From Sphingomonas citricola (lineage in GTDB: Bacteria > Pseudomonadota > Alphaproteobacteria > Sphingomonadales > Sphingomonadaceae): 64,000 nt of DNA. Position numbers and translations under genes: made by a program. The notes beneath the pieces were generated by a model. It did no database searches. It had not been told where the DNA came from and saw nothing but the letters and a program-made list of their open reading frames with translations. This document shows positions 1-5,723 of this stretch, piece by piece (the stretch's first letter is position 1; each line of letters opens with the position of its first letter). The DNA lies in NCBI RefSeq assembly GCF_019429535.1, contig NZ_JAHXZM010000002.1:496001-560000 (forward strand), given 5' to 3'.

Positions 1-824
1 TCAACTATCGCAAGGACGGCTCGACATTCTGGAACGCGCTGTACGTCAGCCCGGTGCGCAACAGCGACGGCGAGATCCAATTCTTCTTCGCCAGCCAGAT
101 GGACGTGAGTGACCGGATCGAGGCGCAGGAGCGGATCGCGCGCCAGAAGGCCGAGGTTGAGCGGCAGGTCGAGGAACGGACGGCCGATCTGAAAACCGCG
201 CTCGACGACAAGACGTTGTTGCTGCACGAGGTCGACCACCGCGTGAAGAACAACCTGACGATGATTGGCTCGCTGCTGCGGCTGCAGGCGCGGGGGATCG
301 CCGACCCGGACATCCTCGCGCGGCTGAATGCGATGCTGGAGCGGGTCGATGCGCTCGCGAGCGTCCATCGCCGCCTGTACCAGTCGGACGATGTGACGCG
401 GTTCGACGCGGGGGCGTTCGCGGTTAACCTTGCCAACGACGTGGTCGCGTCGAGCGGGCGCACCGAGATCGACGTGAAGACCGACGTCGCGCTGATCGAC
501 ATTCCGTCCACCAATGCGTCCGCGCTCGGCCTCGTGCTGAACGAGATCGTGACCAATGCGGTCAAGCACGGATTTGCCGACGGCCGCGCGGGAACGTTGA
601 CCGTCACCGCGCGACGCGACGCGGACCAGGGCATCATCAGCATCGCCGACGATGGTCCGGGGTTCGACGCGTCGAGCACGCCCGAGGATGGCCTGGGTCG
701 AATGCTGATCCGCCGGTTGTCGCGGCAGATCGGCGCGAGCGTCGACTGGTCGTCGGCGACGCCCGGCGCGCGCGTGACGATCCGGTTCGCGATGGAGCCC
801 GATGCGGTGAGGGCGGCGGCTTGA
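1..824 (+). CDS. LOV-domain sensor histidine kinase, 5' end outside window
   Basis: The frame is open from the window edge (codons start at base 3) to TGA at 822-824; the start lies upstream. The first visible residues are the end of a LOV (FMN-binding, blue-light) PAS domain: NYRKDG, FWNAL and FFASQ hold the two asparagines and the glutamine that contact flavin in LOV proteins. The cysteine that forms the flavin adduct would be upstream and cannot be checked. A coiled linker leads to a HisKA_2 dimerisation domain with [10 protein letters not shown] (from base 225) and then an HATPase with an N box ([11 protein letters not shown]) and a G box (DDGPGFD). No transmembrane segment is visible, so it is probably a soluble light-regulated kinase. 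Its last codons overlap the receiver gene, its likely phosphorylation partner. Confidence 0.93.
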   Translation, partial: NYRKDGSTFWNALYVSPVRNSDGEIQFFFASQMDVSDRIEAQERIARQKAEVERQVEERTADLKTALDDKTLLLHEVDHRVKNNLTMIGSLLRLQARGIADPDILARLNAMLERVDALASVHRRLYQSDDVTRFDAGAFAVNLANDVVASSGRTEIDVKTDVALIDIPSTNASALGLVLNEIVTNAVKHGFADGRAGTLTVTARRDADQGIISIADDGPGFDASSTPEDGLGRMLIRRLSRQIGASVDWSSATPGARVTIRFAMEPDAVRAAA

Positions 825-1273
825 TCCGACTTACCAGTCCGTTCCGCGTCCTGATCGTCGAGGACGAAGCGCTGCTCGCGATGGATATCGAGGCGCTGGT
901 CGAGGATGCTGGCCATCTGGTGGTGGGGGAGGCGGCCTCGGTCGACGAGGTGCACGCCTTGCCCCTGTCGGCGGCACCCGATCTCGCGTTCGTCGACCTG
1001 CAACTGGCGTTCGGCAGCAACGGCCTGGATGCGGCGAGGTTGATCCACGAGCGCTGGGCGCGCGCTGCGGTGATCTTCGTCACCGCCAACCCGAAGAAGA
1101 TACCCGAGGATTTCGCGGGCGCACACGGCGTGATTCCCAAGCCGTTCTCGCGCGCGGGGCTGACATCGGCGCTGCGCTATATCGAGGAAGGCCTGATCGC
1201 GCCGCCACCGACCAGCCCGATGCCGGCGAGCTTCATCGCGTCGCCCGCCTTCGCGGCGAGTTGGGAGGATTGA
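821..1273 (+). CDS. single-domain response regulator (receiver only)
   Basis: 150 residues, essentially one CheY-like receiver. The acidic pair is E14/D15, the phospho-acceptor is D59 (FVDLQL), and T88 and K107 (PKPF) complete the active site. No output domain follows, only a ~30-residue Pro/Ala-rich tail, so it must act by protein contact or as a phosphate sink. The start is TTG at 821: the first beta strand begins at residue 8 and no ATG or GTG lies in frame before it. TTG overlaps the kinase TGA by four bases, which implies translational coupling. A LOV kinase next to a single-domain receiver recalls LovK/LovR of Caulobacter, which act on the general stress response. A role as partner of the upstream kinase is inferred from the overlap. 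Confidence 0.92.
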   Translation: MIRLTSPFRVLIVEDEALLAMDIEALVEDAGHLVVGEAASVDEVHALPLSAAPDLAFVDLQLAFGSNGLDAARLIHERWARAAVIFVTANPKKIPEDFAGAHGVIPKPFSRAGLTSALRYIEEGLIAPPPTSPMPASFIASPAFAASWED

Positions 1274-1306
1274 CGCGCTGCGTTGCGGCAAAAGCGCCGC
1301 GCGCAA

Positions 1307-1331
1307 TGAACCGAACCGCCGCTTCGTCGTT
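1307..1331 (+). promoter_or_regulatory. EcfG-type (general stress sigma) promoter candidate
   Basis: TGAAC at 1307-1311, a 16-base spacer, then CGTT at 1328-1331. The alphaproteobacterial EcfG consensus is GGAAC-N16/17-CGTT, so this matches 8 of 9 fixed bases with correct spacing. It lies 57 bases before the start of a CsbD-like gene, a class often under stress-sigma control. Confidence 0.55.
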
Positions 1332-1387
1332 ACCGGCATCCTGAGGCGCTTGCGCGCCCCGCGTCTTCAACGACAAGGAGGTTTCCA

Positions 1388-1681
1388 ATGAACATCGACG
1401 AGCTGAAGGGCACCGGCAACGACGTCAAGGGTCAGGTCAAGGAAGCGTTCGGCAACGCCACCGGCGATCACGAGACCAAGGCGGCCGGCGTCGCCGACCA
1501 AGTAACGGGCTCGGTGCAGAAGACCGTCGGTGCGGCCAAGGAAGCGGTTGCCGACAACGTTGCGCCGTTCGCCGACCAGGCACGTGGCTTTGCCAAGAAG
1601 CGCCCGTTCGCGACCGCCGCGCTGGTCGGCGTGGTGGGCCTCGCGCTGATCAACACGCTGCGCGGCAAGTCGGCAGCCTGA
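1388..1681 (+). CDS. CsbD-like stress protein with C-terminal membrane anchor
   Basis: 97 residues. The N-terminal ~65 residues are a polar, Lys/Ala/Gly-rich helical repeat region typical of CsbD-family proteins (GTGNDVKGQVKEAFGNATGD, then VADQVTGSVQKTVGAAKEAV). The C-terminus is a predicted membrane helix (ATAALVGVVGLALINTL) after FAKKRPF, as in YqjD/ElaB-type ribosome-tethering proteins, so this is a CsbD-like body with a membrane tail. AAGGAGG at 1375-1381 is a near-perfect ribosome-binding site six bases before ATG. The gene is monocistronic, ended by a strong hairpin. The molecular function of the family is unknown; induction by general stress is the usual finding. Confidence 0.85.
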   Translation: MNIDELKGTGNDVKGQVKEAFGNATGDHETKAAGVADQVTGSVQKTVGAAKEAVADNVAPFADQARGFAKKRPFATAALVGVVGLALINTLRGKSAA

Positions 1682-1688
1682 TCGATCG

Positions 1689-1716
1689 GGACGCGCGGGT
1701 CGATGCCCGCGCGTCC
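1689..1716 (+). terminator. strong hairpin, bidirectional terminator
   Basis: A perfect 11-bp stem (1689-1699 with 1706-1716) and a 6-base loop lie between the CsbD-like gene and the convergent gene ending at 1727. There is no clean T-run, but TTCTTT follows a few bases on. Confidence 0.6.
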
Positions 1717-1726
1717 TCCACATTCT

Positions 1727-2278
1727 TTAACGTGTTTCTGCCAACGTCAGCAGCGCGAGTGCTGCGGTATCGAGGTTGGTTTCCAGTGCGGCGTCCCGTA
1801 CGCGTGCCATGTTGCGCGGTAGTCGTCTGAGCGTCTCGCCGACACCTGCCACGCCGCCTTCGCGTACGATGAAATAGTCGATCGTACCGCCCGCGCAGGT
1901 CGCCAAGGCATCGACGCTGTGCGCGATCACCTGTCCGCCTACGCCCGTCACCGGTAAGCCGTCGATCCGAGAGATCGAGAACAGCGGTTCGCACTTGCCA
2001 TGCTCGCTGCGGGCCTGTTCCGCGTCGGCGGCGTCGCTGAACTTCGCGCGGCGCCCCAGCCAGCGCCAGATACCGAAGACGTCGACGACGCCGAGGAAGA
2101 CGTTCGACCACAGCAATTGCGTTTGCCCGGTTTTCAGCCCGACGACGATCCAGGCGACCGCACCGATCGTGAAGACCACGAACCCCCAGCCGGTCACGCG
2201 CGCGCCCAGATTGGACGCGGTCATCAGCGCGGCGACGCAGGTGGCGGCGAGCGCGACCCATCCGGCGATATTTTCCAT
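1727..2278 (-). CDS. membrane protein with C-terminal PRC-barrel domain
   Basis: 183 residues. The N-terminal ~75 residues contain three hydrophobic segments (GWVALAATCVAALMTA, WGFVVFTIGAVAWIVVGL, LLWSNVFLGVVDVFGIW). From about residue 100 there is a PRC-barrel-like domain (SRIDGLPVTGVGGQVIAHSV, then YFIVREGG). PRC barrels are small beta domains that mediate protein or RNA contacts. The ATG at 2278 is chosen because AGGAGGGG sits just upstream; the TTG one codon earlier is less likely. It follows the YihY-HAD fusion gene by nine bases on the same strand and is probably co-transcribed with it. The function is not known. Confidence 0.72.
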   Translation of the reverse strand: MENIAGWVALAATCVAALMTASNLGARVTGWGFVVFTIGAVAWIVVGLKTGQTQLLWSNVFLGVVDVFGIWRWLGRRAKFSDAADAEQARSEHGKCEPLFSISRIDGLPVTGVGGQVIAHSVDALATCAGGTIDYFIVREGGVAGVGETLRRLPRNMARVRDAALETNLDTAALALLTLAETR

Positions 2279-2287
2279 CAACCCCTC

Positions 2288-4147
2288 CTAACGTGCCAGC
2301 GGCGAGTGGCGGTGATCGGCGAGGATCGCGGCGACGTCGTCGTAGAGCGCGCAAGCACCCGCCCGCGCCAACGTGCCATCGGAAAACCCGCCCGATCGAA
2401 CCGCGACGGTCGCGATGCCGCATTTCGCCGCCGCCGCGACGTCGTAGGGGGTATCGCCGACGACGCGGACCGCGGCGGGGGAAACGCCCAGCTTCGTGAC
2501 CGCTGCCGCGAAGATGTCGGGGGCGGGCTTGGTCGTCTCCGCGTCGTCTTTGCTGGTTGCAGCAGTGAGGATATCGGCGACGCCGAGCAGATCGACGTAA
2601 TGATCCAGCTCATCCTTGCTCGCCGACGAAGCGAGCGCGACCTTCTGTCCCTGCGCGGCGACGTGGCGCAGCAGGTCGGCGGCGCGTGGGAAGGGGCGGA
2701 CGCGGTCGAGATAGCGGGTCTTGAAAATTTCCCCGTGTCGCGCCGACAGTCTGTCTCGCTCCGCATCGCCGACGTCGGGGATGAGTGCCGGGATCAGCAG
2801 GTCGCCGCCCTTGCCGATCTGATCGTGGATGCGCGCGGGCGCGATGTCATAGCCGCATTCGTGAAACGCATGCTGCCACGCCCAGACGTGATAGTCGTTG
2901 CTGTCGACCAACGTGCCGTCGATGTCGAACACGACCGCTTCGACCGCGTGCTGCCGTGCCGGTCGCCGCGATGCCCAGGCAAGCAGTCCCGCCCCCGCCA
3001 ATAATGCCGCGCCGGGCAGCGCGCGTCCGTCGCGACGCAGCAGTGCGAGGCCGACGGTCGCGCCGATCGTCGGTAGAGCGCCGATTTTCCCGACGCCGGC
3101 GAAGCGCGTCGCGCGCGCGGCGATTTTTGCGGCGGCATCTCCGTTCAGACCGGCATGGGGCCGGGCCAGTCCAACATCCTGCGATGGCAATACGGTGTCG
3201 GTAACCGCTTCGTCGGCGACGTGATCGGCGACCCAGGCGCCGCGCTCACCCATCGGACGGGAGCCGCGCGTGGTGTCGTGCGCGGTCTGATGCTCCAGCT
3301 CCGAATTGAGCTCGGCGCCGAACAGCAGGATGTAGCTCGACAGATACAGCCAGGTCAGCAGCACGATGACCGTGCCAATCGAGCCATAGGTGGCGTCGTA
3401 ATTACCGAAATTGGCGACGTAGATCCCGAACCCGATCGTCAACAGCAGCCACAGGAGCGCGGCGAGCAGCGAGCCGGGCGTCAACCACGTCCAGCGCGCG
3501 TGACGGCGCGACGGGCCGTAGCGATAGAGCGTCGCCGCCCCCGCCGATCCGGCCGCGGCGAGCAGCAGGTAGGTGACGATCTTGCCCAGCACCGCGACCG
3601 GTCCCGGCAGCGCCGGCAGCAACGTCTGCAGATAGCCGAGCACCGTCACCGAGATCATCGCAAGGATCGCGACGACGACGGCACAGGCGGTGATGCCAAG
3701 CGCCAGCAACGTCACGTGGACGAATCCACGCGTTTCCTCTTCTTCGTACGCGATGTTGAGCGCGGTGATGACCGCCCCCGCCGCGTTGCGCGCGCCGAAC
3801 AGCGCGATGCCGAGCGCCACGAGCAGGCCGAACCCCTTCTTCCCGTCGGAGGTCTGTACGACGTTCAGCAACTGCTCGCCGATCAGGCGCGCTGCCTGTT
3901 CGGGCAGGACCGAGGTCAGCGACGCCATGTTCTGCGTCACGGTGTGCGAATCGGCGACGAGGCCGTAGGTGAGCACGATCGCACCGAGCAGCGGAACCAA
4001 CGCCAGAAATCCGTAGAAAGCGACGCCGGCGGCAATCAACCCGACATTGTCGTTGCTCGTTTCGCGCCAGGTGCGCAGCGCGACTTGTTTCCATGCCGGC
4101 CACGGCATCTGCCACGGTGATTGCGCGTCCGTTCCATTCGCTTGCAC
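2288..4147 (-). CDS. YihY/BrkB membrane protein fused to a HAD-like phosphatase
   Basis: 619 residues from a GTG start. Residues ~20-290 are a YihY/virulence-factor BrkB domain (once called RNase BN): six membrane segments with the family-typical GVAFYGFLALVPLL and GSIGTVIVLLTWLYLSSYILLFGAE. A ~100-residue link with two short hydrophobic stretches follows. Residues ~403-612 are a complete HAD hydrolase: motif I DIDGT (D408, D410), motif II SSAS (507-510), motif III lysine K540 and motif IV GDTPYD (D565, D569). The cap resembles beta-phosphoglucomutase-like phosphatases. Ordinary YihY proteins are ~280-400 residues and lack a phosphatase. All catalytic residues are present, so this looks like a functional fusion. 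The HAD domain follows the membrane domain and is probably cytoplasmic. The substrate is unknown. Confidence 0.88.
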   Translation of the reverse strand: MQANGTDAQSPWQMPWPAWKQVALRTWRETSNDNVGLIAAGVAFYGFLALVPLLGAIVLTYGLVADSHTVTQNMASLTSVLPEQAARLIGEQLLNVVQTSDGKKGFGLLVALGIALFGARNAAGAVITALNIAYEEEETRGFVHVTLLALGITACAVVVAILAMISVTVLGYLQTLLPALPGPVAVLGKIVTYLLLAAAGSAGAATLYRYGPSRRHARWTWLTPGSLLAALLWLLLTIGFGIYVANFGNYDATYGSIGTVIVLLTWLYLSSYILLFGAELNSELEHQTAHDTTRGSRPMGERGAWVADHVADEAVTDTVLPSQDVGLARPHAGLNGDAAAKIAARATRFAGVGKIGALPTIGATVGLALLRRDGRALPGAALLAGAGLLAWASRRPARQHAVEAVVFDIDGTLVDSNDYHVWAWQHAFHECGYDIAPARIHDQIGKGGDLLIPALIPDVGDAERDRLSARHGEIFKTRYLDRVRPFPRAADLLRHVAAQGQKVALASSASKDELDHYVDLLGVADILTAATSKDDAETTKPAPDIFAAAVTKLGVSPAAVRVVGDTPYDVAAAAKCGIATVAVRSGGFSDGTLARAGACALYDDVAAILADHRHSPLAR

Positions 4148-4248
4148 GCCGGTATTGCCCCCTGACCGTCATTGCCGTCGCTCGGGAAAACCGCCGCTCC
4201 ACCCGGTCGTTCCGGTATTGATACGGGTTAAGCCGTTCGTCTGCCTGC

Positions 4249-4274
4249 GGAACCTGCCGGTTCACCGGCGCGCT
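4249..4274 (+). promoter_or_regulatory. possible EcfG-type promoter before the small-gene cluster
   Basis: GGAAC at 4249-4253 (perfect -35), a 17-base spacer, then CGCT at 4271-4274 (consensus CGTT, one mismatch). It lies 31 bases before the ATG at 4305. The suggestion rests on motif and position only. Confidence 0.4.
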
Positions 4275-4304
4275 TGTCGGCAGGATGATCGAGAGGATTG
4301 ACGG

Positions 4305-4598
4305 ATGACCGAGGCGAGCTGGGGCGGTGGTGCGATCGAGTGGACGATGAGTGCGTCGCTGGAGGACGTGACCCGCGGCGGCGAGCAGGTGCCCGAAGTT
4401 ACCAGTCTGGAACGCGCGGTGCGCGCGTGGCTCGATCTGCCCGCGGAGCGGCGTGGCGCCGCCGTGCTGACGGCAGAACGACCCGTGACGCTGCCAGGTG
4501 AATTGCCGGCGGATCGCTACGTCGGGGACGCGATCGGGCGGATCGCGGAGCATCTGTCCGGCGACGGCGGCGGGGACGAGAGTGGTGACGCCGCCTGA
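4305..4598 (+). CDS. small hypothetical protein
   Basis: 97 residues, acidic, with no membrane segment, signal peptide or recognisable motif. The middle part (SLERAVRAWLDLPAERRGAAVLTAERPV) looks like a helix followed by a strand. The C-terminus is Gly/Asp-rich and probably disordered. GAGAGG about nine bases before the ATG is a good ribosome-binding site. It is the first of three small same-strand genes (4305, 4662, 4978). I do not recognise the family. Confidence 0.65.
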   Translation: MTEASWGGGAIEWTMSASLEDVTRGGEQVPEVTSLERAVRAWLDLPAERRGAAVLTAERPVTLPGELPADRYVGDAIGRIAEHLSGDGGGDESGDAA

Positions 4599-4661
4599 GT
4601 GGCGGAACACGCGCGCGCGACGAGGCTTGTAGCACCTGCTGAGCAGTTCAAGAGGTAGAAA

Positions 4662-4934
4662 ATGGCAGCGAGCCAGTTGGAGATCGATCATTCCAGCATT
4701 CTCGACAACATCGACGGCGAACAGGTCGAGTTCACCGGCGAGGTCGACGCGGAAGAATATGAGTTCGCGGTGCAATATGACGTGCTGGAGGCGCTAAGTG
4801 GCGATCGTCCCGACGGCGATGCCGCCGACACATTCCAGCGCTTCATCGACCAGATCAGCGACGCGGCGCTGGCGGCGCTCGCGCGCAATTCGGATCAGGC
4901 GATCATCATCGTGAGCGAGAACGATCTGGAATAA
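4662..4934 (+). CDS. small acidic protein, DUF1488-like
   Basis: 90 residues, strongly acidic. The order VEFTGEVDAEEYEFAVQYDVLEAL, then FQRFIDQISDAALAAL, then IIIVSENDL (strand, helix, helix, strand ending in a D-L) resembles DUF1488 proteins, whose function is unknown. The resemblance is one of pattern, not certain homology. AGAGGT precedes the ATG at a normal distance. It lies 63 bases after the 97-residue gene. Confidence 0.68.
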   Translation: MAASQLEIDHSSILDNIDGEQVEFTGEVDAEEYEFAVQYDVLEALSGDRPDGDAADTFQRFIDQISDAALAALARNSDQAIIIVSENDLE

Positions 4935-4977
4935 CCGTGCGTTCGGTTGAGGATTTATAGAAAGAGGAGAGACGGTG

Positions 4978-5142
4978 ATGAGCGAGCAAGAGAAGCCTGC
5001 GGACGCCCTGGGCGATTACAAGGATGCGGCCAAGAAGAGCCAAGATGCGGGGATCGCGGACGAGAGCGCCGCTTATGACGAAGCGATGGTCCCGACCGAG
5101 GGCGGCAAGCCCGCGCAGGACAGCGAAGCGCACCCGAGCTGA
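4978..5142 (+). CDS. 54-residue hydrophilic protein
   Basis: ATG at 4978 to TGA at 5140-5142. The product is wholly hydrophilic and rich in Lys, Asp, Glu and Ala (starts MSEQEKPADALGDYKDAAKK). AAAGAGGAGAG immediately upstream is a strong ribosome-binding site; a GTG directly before the ATG is an alternative start. A hairpin follows within a few bases of the stop, which supports a real gene end. No family is recognised; it is probably an intrinsically disordered small protein. Confidence 0.6.
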   Translation: MSEQEKPADALGDYKDAAKKSQDAGIADESAAYDEAMVPTEGGKPAQDSEAHPS

Positions 5143-5148
5143 AAACAT

Positions 5149-5176
5149 GATGCGGTGGTCACACAGCCACCGCATC
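5149..5176 (+). terminator. hairpin between convergent small genes
   Basis: A 10-bp perfect stem (5149-5158 with 5167-5176) and an 8-base loop lie between the gene ending at 5142 and the convergent gene ending at 5197. The left side has an A-rich run that becomes a T-run for minus-strand transcription. Confidence 0.55.
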
Positions 5177-5196
5177 GGCCAATATCGAAGCTCAGA

Positions 5197-5385
5197 CTAT
5201 CGGCCGTTCGATTGTGCCGACATCTTTTCGCGCATGCCGCTCGCCAGATCGGCCTGATCGATCCGGCGCAAGAGATCACTGAACGTGTCGTCGCGCGGCA
5301 CCGGGAAATGGCGCGTGAAACTGGTACCCAGCACGTCGAGGTCGCGCTGCGTCAGCAATCCAACCGAGACGATCTTGTCAGCCAC
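5197..5385 (-). CDS. 62-residue hypothetical protein
   Basis: The chosen start is GTG at 5385 (MADKIVSVGLLTQRDLDVLG...), giving 62 residues. An AGGAGA site lies six bases before it on the minus strand, whereas the longer frame to 5493 lacks such a site and adds residues of non-coding character. The C-terminal half (FSDLLRRIDQADLASGMREKMSAQ) looks helical and amphipathic. No family is recognised. Confidence 0.55.
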   Translation of the reverse strand: MADKIVSVGLLTQRDLDVLGTSFTRHFPVPRDDTFSDLLRRIDQADLASGMREKMSAQSNGR

Positions 5386-5723
5386 CGCATATCTCCTGAC
5401 GCAATGAACGGACTGCGGGGAATTTGGTGCCGTCAGGCCGACGAGTGGCGGCGAAAGTTGCAAGAAAACTACACTTTCTCTGAACCTTAACATACATCAG
5501 TGGCTGCACGGGTAACAAGGATGGGGATCGGTTTGTGCCCGGGCGCGGCGCGGGCTTTGATCAAAGCGGTGGCAGTGCGGGCAACGCGTCCGAGCGACGG
5601 TCGTAATCCTATGCCGGCGGGGGCAATCAACCTGCGAATCTTGTCGCCGACGTCATGCCGCCGCGACCGCGAAGGTCGGACCGAGGCTTTCCAAGCCGGG
5701 TCTTGCTTCGATAAGCGGGGCGG
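5386..5723. other. 338-bp divergent intergenic region
   Basis: No gene is visible. A 111-codon plus-strand frame here runs out of frame into the channel gene and has no protein-like composition. The region must hold promoters for the small minus-strand gene and the channel gene. It contains an A/T-richer patch at 5459-5497 and a 14-bp perfect palindrome at 5554-5567. Confidence 0.6.
5554..5567. promoter_or_regulatory. 14-bp perfect palindrome, operator-like
   Basis: GCTTTGATCAAAGC is its own reverse complement. It lies 157 bases before the channel gene in an otherwise empty region. The half-site TTGA is shared with Fnr/FixK boxes, but the usual four-base spacer is absent, so the binding protein is unknown. 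Confidence 0.35.

Noticed and set aside
4604..4628. GGAAC before the DUF1488-like gene as an EcfG promoter
   Set aside because: The -35 is perfect but the -10 position reads GCTT, so support is too weak.
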